Assembly: GCF_900106665.1 (NCBI RefSeq)
Contig: NZ_FNNA01000010.1
Span: forward strand, 1-55,341
Source of the DNA: Paracoccus sanguinis
GTDB lineage: Bacteria > Pseudomonadota > Alphaproteobacteria > Rhodobacterales > Rhodobacteraceae
Length of the DNA: 55,341 nt
Direction: 5' to 3'
Of this stretch, positions 36,808 through 45,171 are shown piece after piece (the stretch's first letter is position 1; each line of letters starts with the position of its first letter). The notes beneath the pieces are model-generated. The model was given only the letters and a program-made list of their open reading frames with translations, did not search any database and had not been told where the DNA came from. A program made the translations under genes and the position numbers.

Positions 36808-36840
36808 GGTGGAGCCGGAAACGCCCGGCTCCACCTTTCC
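36808..36840. terminator. Bidirectional terminator between convergent DUF305 genes
   Basis: A perfect 11-bp stem, GGTGGAGCCGG (36808-36818) and CCGGCTCCACC (36825-36835), with a six-base loop is followed by TTTCC. It lies between the stops of the plus-strand gene (36745) and the minus-strand gene (36849). Confidence 0.75.
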
Positions 36841-36848
36841 GGGTCCGA

Positions 36849-38381
36849 TCAGTTCGGGCTTGCGTAGACGATGCCGTTGGGACCATCGCCCACTGGCATC
36901 GTTCCAAGGACGTTCTGCTGCCGCACGTCGATGACCGAAACGCTGTCGTCCGCGGTATTGGTCACGAACACCAGCGCCCCATCCGCCGATGCCGACACGC
37001 CGTGTGCGCCAAGTCCGGTTTTCAGCGTCTTGGCCACCTGTCCGGTCGCCGCGTCGATCACGGAAACCGTATCGTTCGGCGCATTCTCCGGTCCCTGGTT
37101 GGCCACATAGACTTGCTTGCCATCCGCGGTTGCGACAAGCTGGATCGGACCCGGCCCGACCTCCACCTTGCCCACGACCTCACGCGTGGCGGTGTCGATC
37201 ACGGCCACGCGGTTCTCGTCGCGCAACGAAACATAGACCTTGCCGCCGTCAGGGGTGAACCCGACCTGGACCGGCGCCGCGCCCACCGGAAGGCGCGCCG
37301 CTTCCGTCAGGCTTGCAGTGTCGATGACGGACACAGAGCCGTCCTCGACATTGGCAACGTAAAGCTCGGCACCGTCCGGGCTGAGCCGGAGCCCATGCGG
37401 AGAGGCGCCGGTCCCGACGCGGCCGATCACCTCGGCACGTGCCAGATCGACGACCGCGACCTCGTTGCCGCCCGACAGCGAGACAAAGGCGCGCCCTTGG
37501 CCGTCGGCCACGACATGCGCCGGGTGCGATCCGACCTCGACCGTGGCAGCGGGCCGCGACATGTCCGCCGGATCGAGGATCACCAGAAGACCCGCCGCCC
37601 CGCCATCAGCGGCATGGCCATGCCCGCCTGCGGCATGATCGCCTGCGGCAGGCGAGCCGACCGCCAGCAGAAAACGACCGTCCGGCGTCAGATCGACGTT
37701 GTGCGGCGACACGGGCAGCGGCACCGTGGTCACCGCCCCGGTGCCCAGGTCGATGGCGCTGAGGCTGTTGCCGCCTTCGTCCGCCGACCAGACGGTTCCT
37801 CCTGTCTGGCCAAAGTCCACCGCCTTCGGGCTGGCCTTCCTGTCCAGCCATGTCTGCATTTCGGCGATCTCGCCTTCCTGCGCTTTGACGATCCGGGCGG
37901 CCCATGCCCTTGTTTCGGGATCGTCCCCATACTGCTGCACGATCTTCGCCATGGCGATGGCGCCCTGGTGATGCGGGATCATGCCCCGGACAAAGGCCAT
38001 GTCGGGATCATCCGCCATGACGCCTTCCATCATCGGCCCGTGCATCGCGTCCATGGCGTCCACATAGGCGCGGGTGAAGTCAGGACGGTTCTCGCCGGCA
38101 TGGACCGCATCCGGCGGGGCCTTCATCTCCTGCATCATTCCGCCCTGCATCATCTGCTGCATGGCGGTCATGCATTCGGAGGGCAGGCCCTGCATCATGG
38201 TCCGGCATTGCTCGGGCATGCCCGGCATGGCGGCCATCGCCCCGGCCGCGGTTGCGGGGGTCTGATCCGCCTGCACAGGGGGCTGCGGATCGTGGTGGGT
38301 ATCATGCCCGGCCTGAGCCAGTGCAGCGGCCGGCAGCGCCGCCAGGAGGCTGACGGAAAAAGCGATTGCAGTTCGTTTCAT
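36849..38381 (-). CDS. DUF305 domain fused to YVTN beta-propeller, periplasmic
   Basis: 510 residues. A signal peptide (1-23, ending ALAQA) is followed by a His/Met-rich linker (GHDTHHDP, then MPGMPEQCRTMMQG). The DUF305 domain (about 95-185) has RGMIPHHQGAIAMAKIV. From about 190 to the end there are six to seven YVTN repeats such as LSPDGAELYVANVEDGSVSV and ATADGKQVYVANQG, forming a beta-propeller. A second His-rich insert (AAGDHAAGGHGHAADGG) lies in the propeller. A periplasmic metal-binding or metal-transfer role is inferred from the copper genes around it. The fusion itself is unusual. Confidence 0.88.
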   Translation of the reverse strand: MKRTAIAFSVSLLAALPAAALAQAGHDTHHDPQPPVQADQTPATAAGAMAAMPGMPEQCRTMMQGLPSECMTAMQQMMQGGMMQEMKAPPDAVHAGENRPDFTRAYVDAMDAMHGPMMEGVMADDPDMAFVRGMIPHHQGAIAMAKIVQQYGDDPETRAWAARIVKAQEGEIAEMQTWLDRKASPKAVDFGQTGGTVWSADEGGNSLSAIDLGTGAVTTVPLPVSPHNVDLTPDGRFLLAVGSPAAGDHAAGGHGHAADGGAAGLLVILDPADMSRPAATVEVGSHPAHVVADGQGRAFVSLSGGNEVAVVDLARAEVIGRVGTGASPHGLRLSPDGAELYVANVEDGSVSVIDTASLTEAARLPVGAAPVQVGFTPDGGKVYVSLRDENRVAVIDTATREVVGKVEVGPGPIQLVATADGKQVYVANQGPENAPNDTVSVIDAATGQVAKTLKTGLGAHGVSASADGALVFVTNTADDSVSVIDVRQQNVLGTMPVGDGPNGIVYASPN

Positions 38382-38521
38382 GGAGATTCAACTCGCGTTC
38401 GGACGGGAAGCGGCGTTCTGTGTCGCGCACGGCTTCCCCGTGGATGGTAATGGGCGACTACGGCGCTCTTCATCTCACCGAGACGGTCGGAGGGCACGGC
38501 CTCGACCGGTCACAAGCGCCG

Positions 38522-39028
38522 TCAGAGGGATGCAGACAGGCGTGGAGGCCTCAATACCCCGTCGAGTGCGCGTCCGGAGCGATGCGACCAGAGGGATGGG
38601 AGGACATCATCCGCCCATGTCGGCTCAACCAGAGACATCTCAGGCAGAACGGCGACAAAGGTGCAAAACTGAATGCAACAATCATGCCGCAGGGATGATC
38701 GGGAATCATCGGAACAACCCGTCTCGGTAACACTTTCCGAATCCATGCCCCCGGCCGCGGGAAAATGCGCGCAACCCTGATACGCCGCGGCAGCGGTCTG
38801 GCTGGCGTGGGTCATGTGCCCCGCCAGGGCGGGCTGAACCGCCGCCTGCAGGGTGAAGACCGCAAATCCCAGAAGCACAAGCAGGGCCGCAGCCCGCCGC
38901 AGCCGATCCGCCCAAGACCGCCCGACCGGGGCCGCATGGCCATTCATGCAGCCATGCAGATCGGCGGCGGGGACGCGCCGGCTGATGGCGGAAGTGTTCT
39001 GGAATCTTTCCAGCTTCATGAGCGCCAT
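38522..39028 (-). CDS. Membrane/secreted Cys-His protein, copper-cassette associated
   Basis: 168 residues from ATG 39028 (another ATG at 39019). One hydrophobic segment (AAALLVLLGFAVFTLQAAV) is followed by a region with paired cysteines and histidines (QGCAHFPAAGGMDSE, SLRHDCCIQFCTFVAVLP). The layout resembles small DUF2946-like or CopL-like proteins found beside copper genes, but I cannot name the family with certainty. A role in periplasmic copper sensing or binding is a guess from context. Confidence 0.6.
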   Translation of the reverse strand: MALMKLERFQNTSAISRRVPAADLHGCMNGHAAPVGRSWADRLRRAAALLVLLGFAVFTLQAAVQPALAGHMTHASQTAAAAYQGCAHFPAAGGMDSESVTETGCSDDSRSSLRHDCCIQFCTFVAVLPEMSLVEPTWADDVLPSLWSHRSGRALDGVLRPPRLSASL

Positions 39029-39263
39029 TATTCCACCGCTGCGTATCAGGCGCGAGGCTGAAACCTCCAGATGAACCGCAATGGCCCGCGACATGATGCC
39101 TCCCGCTGGAACGTCGCGGCACCAGCGGCCATCATCACACAGACGATCAGCTGACTCCGTCTTGAGTTTCTTTTCGCAAAGGTTGTGGCGGCTCACGACA
39201 GTTTGTCGTGACATTGCCGGATGCGGTCTCGACGCGCCGGCACGGGCTTGGCACCTTTATCGC

Positions 39264-39623
39264 ATGCAGCTGTTTCGGACCCTGGCCGTGATCGCTCTCG
39301 TGCTCCTGGTGCTTCCGTGGGGCGCCTATGCCAGCATCAAGGCGCCACCTGTGACCGGAACTCAGGAACTTGCGGTCCGCCAGACCTTTGCTGTCCCCTC
39401 TCGGATGGCGCCACGCGTCAAGGTTGCGTTGACCGCCACGCCAGCAGAGGGGGAGTGCCATAGGTCACTGCCCGGCACGCCCTGTCATCCCGAACACCTG
39501 CTGCTTGCCACTGCCGAATCCTGTGGCCGCGATCCTGCACGGGAAGGCCGCTGCATTGATCGCAGCCGAGCCGGAGCGGGACAGAGCCCGCCGCCCATCT
39601 ACCGCCCCCCACGGTCCTGCTGA
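39264..39623 (+). CDS. Small secreted protein of unknown function
   Basis: 119 residues from ATG 39264. A signal peptide (MQLFRTLAVIALVLLVLPWG-AYA) is followed by about 95 residues with several Cys (GECHRSLPGTPCHPEHLL, ESCGRDPAREGRC). No family is recognised. It lies in the copper cassette, directly upstream of an L,D-transpeptidase gene in the same orientation, and may be transcribed with it. Confidence 0.6.
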   Translation: MQLFRTLAVIALVLLVLPWGAYASIKAPPVTGTQELAVRQTFAVPSRMAPRVKVALTATPAEGECHRSLPGTPCHPEHLLLATAESCGRDPAREGRCIDRSRAGAGQSPPPIYRPPRSC

Positions 39624-39680
39624 GCCGAGCCGCCGCGCCGCAGGCGCGTACTTCCTCAGCTTTCACAAGGACCGCCCAAC

Positions 39681-40394
39681 ATGATAACCCGACGCAACTT
39701 CGCCGTGGCTAGCGCTGCCGTGCTCCTGTCGGCCTGCACCCGCCCCGTCGCGAAACCTGCCACCCCGCCCCCGCATCCGCCCGTGAAACCGGCAGCGCCA
39801 GCCGTCCCTTTTCTGCCGATGCCGGACTTCTACGGCGCCATCACCGACGAACCCTATCCGATCCCGGCCGTGCCGCCCGGCGTGGTGCCACCGCATCTGT
39901 GGCGGCAGGAGGTCGTCAACCCTTTCCCCGACGAGCCACCCGGCACGATCATCGTCGATCCCGACGCGGGCATGCTGCATCTGCTCGAAACCAAGGACCG
40001 CGCAATGCGCTATGGCGCGGGAACGGGACGCGCTGCCTTCGCCTGGTCGGGCGACGCGCGCCTGCAGTTCCGCCGCAAGTGGCCGCGGTGGAAAGTGCCC
40101 GACGAGATGATCGCCCGCCGACCGGAGCTGGAGCCCTATTCGGTCGCCAATGGCGGGATGGAGCCGGGACCGGGCAATCCGCTCGGTGCGCGGGCGCTGT
40201 ATCTGTTCCAGAACGGCGAGGATACGCTTTACCGGATACACGGCGCCTGCGAACCGGAATACCTGGGCAAGGCGGTGTCCTCGGGTTGCGTCAGGCTTCT
40301 CGACCAGGACGCCATCGACCTGTATCGGCGCGCACGGCACGGGGCGACAGTGCGCGTGCTGCCCTCTACTCTGCCTGCAACACTTTCGGCGTGA
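39681..40394 (+). CDS. L,D-transpeptidase (YkuD family) lipoprotein
   Basis: 237 residues with AGGA eight bases before the ATG. The signal starts MITRRNFAVASAAVLLSACT, with a lipobox-like LLSAC that suggests a lipoprotein (the twin Arg may also allow Tat export). A Pro-rich linker precedes the YkuD domain (about 85-230). Catalytic residues lie in YRIHGACEPEYLGKAVSSGC followed by VRL. Such enzymes form 3-3 cross-links or attach proteins to peptidoglycan. Its presence in a copper cassette is notable because L,D-transpeptidases use a catalytic Cys that copper can attack. Confidence 0.9.
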   Translation: MITRRNFAVASAAVLLSACTRPVAKPATPPPHPPVKPAAPAVPFLPMPDFYGAITDEPYPIPAVPPGVVPPHLWRQEVVNPFPDEPPGTIIVDPDAGMLHLLETKDRAMRYGAGTGRAAFAWSGDARLQFRRKWPRWKVPDEMIARRPELEPYSVANGGMEPGPGNPLGARALYLFQNGEDTLYRIHGACEPEYLGKAVSSGCVRLLDQDAIDLYRRARHGATVRVLPSTLPATLSA

Positions 40395-40487
40395 TCGGCA
40401 GGTGCTTGCAGCACCCATACCGGTTTCTTCCGCCCGCCGAAGCTCCAAGCTGCGGCGGGCGGTGACGCTGGCACGCGCCAGTTGATT

Positions 40488-40820
40488 TCAAGCCGCCATT
40501 TTCCGGCAGCTTTCCGCGCAACGCCGGCAGGCGTCCACGCAGTCCTGCATGTCGCCGACCTGCTCGCAGCTTGCGGCGCATTGTTCGCAGATCTCGGCGC
40601 AGACGGCGCAGAGACGCTTGTGGATGTCGCTGCCGGTCAGCATCACGTTGGCCGAGGCCTGGCAGATTTCGGCGCAGGCGATCATCAGCCGGAAGTGCTC
40701 CGGTTCGAGATGTTTGCCGCCCGCTTCAAGGCAGTGGTTCATCGCCATGCCAAGGCAGGTCTGGTGGCAGTCCAGACAGGCCTCGATGCAGGCCTGCATG
40801 TCGGCGGATTGATGGTGCAT
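40488..40820 (-). CDS. Cytosolic copper-storage protein (Csp3-like, four-helix)
   Basis: 110 residues from ATG 40820 (AAAGGTG upstream). The GTG at 40829 lies within the ribosome site. Sixteen cysteines are spaced along four helices (ACIEACLDCHQTCLGMAMNH, ACAEICQ, CAVCAEICEQCAASCE, CVDACRRCAESC). This is the DUF326/Csp family, whose tetramers store many Cu(I) ions. There is no signal peptide, so it acts in the cytosol like Csp3. It is next to the copper exporter gene and offers a buffer when export is limiting. Confidence 0.92.
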   Translation of the reverse strand: MHHQSADMQACIEACLDCHQTCLGMAMNHCLEAGGKHLEPEHFRLMIACAEICQASANVMLTGSDIHKRLCAVCAEICEQCAASCEQVGDMQDCVDACRRCAESCRKMAA

Positions 40821-40917
40821 GGAGTTCACCTTTCCTGTTTGCTGCGCCGGGGTTCATCCGCAAGGGGTGGCGCGACCTCCTCGCGAAGACGGGTGCGGGC
40901 GGATGCGCGGTGCCGGG

Positions 40918-43317
40918 TCACACCCGCACCGTTCTCAGCCGCAGGGCGTTCAGCACGACCGAGATCGAGGACGCACTCATGGCGAAGGCCGCAAACATCG
41001 GGCTGATGAGGATGCCAAAGAAGGGATACAGCAGCCCCGCGGCGATCGGCACCCCGGCGGCGTTGTAGATCAGGGCGAAGAACAGGTTCTGGCGGATGTT
41101 CCTCATCGTCGCCTGCGCCAGCCGCCGCGCCCGGACAATGCCGTCGAGGTTGCCCCTGACCAGCGTGATCCCGGCACTCTCGATCGCTACATCGGCCCCG
41201 GTTCCCATGGCGATGCCGACATCGGCCTGCGCCAGCGCAGGCGCATCGTTCACGCCGTCGCCCGCCATCGCCACCTTCCGGCCGGCGGCCTGCAGTTCGG
41301 CGATGATCCGCGCCTTGTCCTGGGGCAGCACATCGGCGCGGATCTCGTCGATGCCGAGGCGCGCGGCCACGGCACGGGCCGTGCGCTCGTTGTCGCCGGT
41401 CGCCATGATGATGCGGAAGCCAAGCGCGTGCAGCGCCTTCAGCGCCGAGGGCGTGGTATCCTTGACCGGGTCCGCGACCGCAACCATGCCGGCGACGGCG
41501 CCATCCACCACGACGAACATCACCGTCTCGCCTTCGTCGCGCCGCGCGTCGGCACGCGCGGTCAGGGCGCCGACATCCAGCCCCATGTCCGCCAGCAGCC
41601 GGATGTTGCCGAGCGCAACGGGCTGCCCGTCCACGGTGCCACGAACCCCTTGACCGGTGACGGCCTCGAACTCTCCGGCCTCGACCATCTCGACGCCGCG
41701 TTCCTCGGCGCCGCGGACAATCGCCTCGGCCAGCGGATGCTCGGAGCCGCGTTCGAGCGAGGCGGCAAGGCGCAGGATCGCGTCCTCGTCATGCCCGGGC
41801 TCGGGCAGCACGGCGACGAGGCGCGGCTTGCCCTCGGTCAGCGTGCCGGTCTTGTCCACAATCAGGGTGTCGACCGTCTCGAAGCGCTCGAGCGCTTCGG
41901 CGTTCTTGATCAGCACCCCCGCCTGCGCGCCGCGTCCGGTTGCGGTCATGATTGACATGGGCGTGGCCAGCCCCAGGGCGCAGGGGCAGGCGATGATCAG
42001 CACCGCCACGGCGGCGACTAGGCCGTAGGACAGCGAGGGTGCCGGCCCCCAGATCGCCCAGGCGACGAAGGCCACGATCGCGACCCCGATCACCGCCGGC
42101 ACGAACAGGCCAGCCACCTTGTCGGCATATTTCTGGATCGGCGCGCGCGAGCGTTGCGCATTGGAAACCATTTCCACAATCTGGCTCAGCATGGTGTCGG
42201 CGCCGACGCGGGTAGCCTCGATCACCAGCGATCCGGTGCCGTTGATCGTGGCCCCGGTGACCGGATCGCCCGACACCTTCTCGACGGGCAGCGGCTCGCC
42301 GGTGATCATGCTCTCGTCCACGGACGAGCGGCCCTCGGCCACCACGCCGTCCACGGGCACCTTGTCGCCGGGACGCACCCGCAACCGGTCACCCACCTGC
42401 ACCGCGTCGAGCTGTACTTCGGTGTCGGAGCCGTCGGGGCGGATGAGGCGCGCGGTCGCCGGCGCCAGATCGAGCAGGGCGCGGATGGCGCGGCCGGTGC
42501 CCTCGCGGGCGCGCAGCTCCATGATCTGGCCCAGCAGGACCAGCGTCACGATCACGGCCGCCGCCTCGAAATAAACGCCGACATGCCCCTCGGCGTCCCG
42601 AAAGCCCGCCGGGAAGATCTGCGGCGCCAGAACGGCGGCCACGCTGAACAGCCATGCCGCCATTACCCCCATGGCGATCAGGCTGAACATGTTCAGATTG
42701 CCGCTGCGGAAGGATCGCCAGCCCCGCACCAGGAACGGCCAGCCGCTCCACAGCACCACCGGCGTTCCCAGGATCAGCTCGATCCACAGCGTCGCGCGCT
42801 CGCCGAAGATGCTCCGGACCCCACCCAGTCCGACCAGCGGCCCCATGGTCAGCACCAGCAGCGGCACGGTCAGCGCGGCGCCGACCCAGAAGCGGCGGGT
42901 GAAATCGACAAGTTCCGGGTTGGGACCGTTGTCCACCATGGCGGCGGATTCGAGTTCCAGTCCCATGCCGCAGATCGGGCAGGAGCCGGCCTCGGTCTGC
43001 CGCACCTCGGGGTGCATGGGACAGGTATAGACCGCTCCCGTCCAGCCGGGCGGCACGTGATCATAGGTCTTTCCTGGCTCGGGACGGGCGGCCGTGTCGT
43101 GGCCGTCCGCGTGGTGTGCGGATGCGCCATGGCCATGATGTTCGTGCCCGTGACACGCGGGACCGGCGGCCGCCCCGGAGGCTTTCGCCTCGGGCACCAG
43201 ATGCATCCCGCATTTCGGGCAGCGACCAGGGCCGGGCTGCCGGACCTCCGGGTGCATGGGGCAGACATGGACGCCCTCGGCTGTCGCGAGGGGGCGCGGG
43301 GAAACATCATGGGACAT
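40918..43317 (-). CDS. copA: Copper-translocating P1B-type ATPase
   Basis: 799 residues from ATG 43317 (AGGAG upstream). Two short Cys/His metal-binding modules ([20 protein letters not shown] and [20 protein letters not shown]) are separated by a His-rich linker ([18 protein letters not shown]). Eight membrane segments follow. Motifs are [10 protein letters not shown], the metal-binding [13 protein letters not shown], phosphorylation site [11 protein letters not shown] and nucleotide-hinge [20 protein letters not shown]. It pumps Cu(I) out of the cytoplasm using ATP. It follows the copZ-like gene in the same direction. Confidence 0.94.
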   Translation of the reverse strand: MSHDVSPRPLATAEGVHVCPMHPEVRQPGPGRCPKCGMHLVPEAKASGAAAGPACHGHEHHGHGASAHHADGHDTAARPEPGKTYDHVPPGWTGAVYTCPMHPEVRQTEAGSCPICGMGLELESAAMVDNGPNPELVDFTRRFWVGAALTVPLLVLTMGPLVGLGGVRSIFGERATLWIELILGTPVVLWSGWPFLVRGWRSFRSGNLNMFSLIAMGVMAAWLFSVAAVLAPQIFPAGFRDAEGHVGVYFEAAAVIVTLVLLGQIMELRAREGTGRAIRALLDLAPATARLIRPDGSDTEVQLDAVQVGDRLRVRPGDKVPVDGVVAEGRSSVDESMITGEPLPVEKVSGDPVTGATINGTGSLVIEATRVGADTMLSQIVEMVSNAQRSRAPIQKYADKVAGLFVPAVIGVAIVAFVAWAIWGPAPSLSYGLVAAVAVLIIACPCALGLATPMSIMTATGRGAQAGVLIKNAEALERFETVDTLIVDKTGTLTEGKPRLVAVLPEPGHDEDAILRLAASLERGSEHPLAEAIVRGAEERGVEMVEAGEFEAVTGQGVRGTVDGQPVALGNIRLLADMGLDVGALTARADARRDEGETVMFVVVDGAVAGMVAVADPVKDTTPSALKALHALGFRIIMATGDNERTARAVAARLGIDEIRADVLPQDKARIIAELQAAGRKVAMAGDGVNDAPALAQADVGIAMGTGADVAIESAGITLVRGNLDGIVRARRLAQATMRNIRQNLFFALIYNAAGVPIAAGLLYPFFGILISPMFAAFAMSASSISVVLNALRLRTVRV

Positions 43318-43390
43318 GGGCTGCTCCTTGAGGTGAGCCGGCTCGGCGAGGATCGGTGCACTCGCCGGGCCCGCACTGGCGCGGGCGCGC

Positions 43391-43591
43391 TCAGGCCGCT
43401 GCTGGCGCCGCAGGATAGCCTGCGGCCGCAAGCGCGGCGGCGATCTGCTGGCGAGGCAGATCGGTCGAGACCTCGACCTCCCGGCTGGCCTGGTCGATGG
43501 TGATGCGGGCCTTCGCATCGACGGACTCGATGGCGCGGGTGACGCCACGGGCGCAGCCGCCGCAGCTCATATTTGGAATGTGAAAACGCAT
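43391..43591 (-). CDS. copZ: CopZ-like heavy-metal-associated (HMA) chaperone
   Basis: 66 residues from ATG 43591 with GAGGAAGG upstream. It is one HMA domain with the metal site [11 protein letters not shown] and the second-half pattern [16 protein letters not shown]...[10 protein letters not shown]. It carries Cu(I) to the CopA ATPase encoded 73 bp downstream. It is likely transcribed from the CueR-type promoter just upstream. Confidence 0.9.
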   Translation of the reverse strand: MRFHIPNMSCGGCARGVTRAIESVDAKARITIDQASREVEVSTDLPRQQIAAALAAAGYPAAPAAA

Positions 43592-43622
43592 GGGGCCTTC
43601 CTCGGCTTGTCTCATGCCCTCC

Positions 43623-43653
43623 CATGTGGAAGGTTCCAGCGCGGGAAGGTCAA
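43623..43653 (-). promoter_or_regulatory. CueR-type promoter for copZ-copA (candidate)
   Basis: On the minus strand TTGACC (43648-43653) is followed about 19 bp later by a weak -10-like CACATG. The long spacer contains the imperfect dyad CCTTCC-cgcgct-GGAA. An over-long 19-bp spacer with an internal dyad is the mark of MerR/CueR-activated promoters. A CueR gene lies 0.5 kb away. The match is imperfect. Confidence 0.45.
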
Positions 43654-43715
43654 GACCGGGTGAGGAAATCCGCGCTCGGGTTGACCTCGGCGTCGGCGGC
43701 GGCACTCATGCACGC

Positions 43716-44171
43716 ATGATCCCAGAGCCTCCCGTCCTCCTGCGCCGGTCCTTCGCCTGGCTGATTGTCCTTGCCCTTGTGGTCCTGGTGATCGTCGCGG
43801 CCTGGGCTTACGGCAAGACCCCCGACCTGCGGCGCGGGGCCGCGCTCTATGCGCAGCACTGCGCCTCCTGCCACGGCGCGCGGCTGGAAGGGCAGCCGGA
43901 CTGGCAGATCGCGGGCGCGGACGGGGTGCTGCCCGCCCCGCCCCATGACGAGACCGGCCACACCTGGCATCACGACGACGCCATGCTGACCGACTACGTC
44001 CGCCGCGGCGGGCAGGTGGTGCTGGACGACATGGGCGTCGCCATGACCTCGGGCATGCCGGGATTCGGCGACGTGCTGTCGGAGAACGACATCGCCGCCA
44101 TCCTCGCCTTCATCAAATCGCGGTGGCCTCCGCGCATCCGCGCGATCCAGACCGAGCGGAGCGGCGGCTAG
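43716..44171 (+). CDS. Membrane-anchored c-type cytochrome
   Basis: 151 residues from ATG 43716. An N-terminal membrane anchor (SFAWLIVLALVVLVIVAAWA) is followed by a class I cytochrome c domain. The heme site is CASCHG (about residue 48) and the probable axial Met lies in MTSGMPGFGDVLS. The gene diverges from copZ, and its 3' end overlaps the cueR end by four bases. It probably carries electrons in the periplasm. In copper cassettes such cytochromes may pair with the multicopper oxidase, but this is inferred. Confidence 0.88.
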   Translation: MIPEPPVLLRRSFAWLIVLALVVLVIVAAWAYGKTPDLRRGAALYAQHCASCHGARLEGQPDWQIAGADGVLPAPPHDETGHTWHHDDAMLTDYVRRGGQVVLDDMGVAMTSGMPGFGDVLSENDIAAILAFIKSRWPPRIRAIQTERSGG

Positions 44172-44593
44172 CGTCCGTTCGCGTCGGGGTGACCTCCCGT
44201 CAGCGCGTCGAGGATCGCACAATCCGGTCTCGCGTCACCCGCGCAGCTGTCGACAAGCTGCTGCAGGGCCTCACGCAACTGGCCGAGTTCCGCCAGACGC
44301 TCGTCCACCTGCGCGAGATGGCGCAGGGCGATCTCGCGCACATCCGCACTGCTGCGGCTGGTGTCTGCGCTCAGGGTCAGAAGCTCGCGGCAGTCCTGGA
44401 GCGGGAAATCCAGACGCCGCGCGCGGCCCAGGAAGGTCAGCCGCCGGACCTCCTCCGGGCCGAAGTAGCGGTAGCCGTTCCGTCCGCGCTGCGGGGACAC
44501 GAGGCCGATCTCTTCATAATAGCGGATCGTCTTAGCGCTCAGGCCCGAAGCGCGGGCGGCCTCGGTGATGTTGATCCCTGTCCCGCCCCTCAT
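44168..44593 (-). CDS. cueR: CueR-type MerR copper regulator
   Basis: 141 residues from ATG 44593, overlapping the upstream stop (ATGA). A MerR winged helix (NITEAARASGLSAKTIRYYE, EIGLVSPQRGRNGYRYF) is followed by a long dimerisation helix. The C-terminal metal loop CAGDARPDC has the C-x7-C spacing that marks Cu(I)-sensing CueR. It should activate the copZ-copA promoter, and perhaps the cytochrome and oxidase genes, when cytosolic copper rises. Confidence 0.9.
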   Translation of the reverse strand: MRGGTGINITEAARASGLSAKTIRYYEEIGLVSPQRGRNGYRYFGPEEVRRLTFLGRARRLDFPLQDCRELLTLSADTSRSSADVREIALRHLAQVDERLAELGQLREALQQLVDSCAGDARPDCAILDALTGGHPDANGR

Positions 44594-45039
44594 GAGATGC
44601 CGTTCGCGCGCTGCAATTCGCGCACATAGGCGATGATCGCGGCAAGCTCGCCATCGGTCAGAGGCTGCTCGACCGGCGGCATGTTGCCGAACGACCAGTG
44701 ATGCGCCCGCACGCCGTTCCGCGCCGCCAGCACGAAGGCCATGTCGCCGTGGTGCGACGGCTCGTAGATGCGGTGGACAAGCGGCGGGGCGATCCCTTCC
44801 TGCCCGGCGGCATCCGCACCGTGACAGGAGGCGCAGGCCGCGGTGTAATAGACCTGGCCCTGTTGCGCCTGTGCGGAAAGCTCCGCCGGCACGACGACCC
44901 GCGCCATGGGCGCCCCTTGGGCGGTGCCGTCGGATGAGGTGGCGAGGCTCGTGGCCCCGCCGAGCCCGTCCTGGCTCCAATACCAGCCCGCCGTCGCAAT
45001 GACGGCAACAGCCAATGCGCCGATCAATCCCTTGTTCAT
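44590..45039 (-). CDS. Periplasmic c-type cytochrome
   Basis: 149 residues from ATG 45039 (GGGTGAG upstream). An N-terminal signal or anchor (GLIGALAVAVIATAGWYWS) precedes the cytochrome domain, with heme motif CASCHGADAAGQEG and a candidate axial Met in SFGNMPPVEQPLTDGELAAI. It resembles the other cytochrome in the cassette. Its stop overlaps the cueR start, so the two are coupled. It lies downstream of the multicopper oxidase in the same direction and may deliver or accept its electrons. Confidence 0.88.
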   Translation of the reverse strand: MNKGLIGALAVAVIATAGWYWSQDGLGGATSLATSSDGTAQGAPMARVVVPAELSAQAQQGQVYYTAACASCHGADAAGQEGIAPPLVHRIYEPSHHGDMAFVLAARNGVRAHHWSFGNMPPVEQPLTDGELAAIIAYVRELQRANGIS

Positions 45040-45171
45040 GATCTCACCCTTTGTCTCTCTGCGCCCGCTCTGCGGCGGCACGGCCGACCGATCTGGCTTT
45101 CGGCCATACCGGCAGGGCGCCTTGTTAACCTGTCTTGCCACCGGAAAGCGGCTGCCCCCGGTGGCGCTCTC

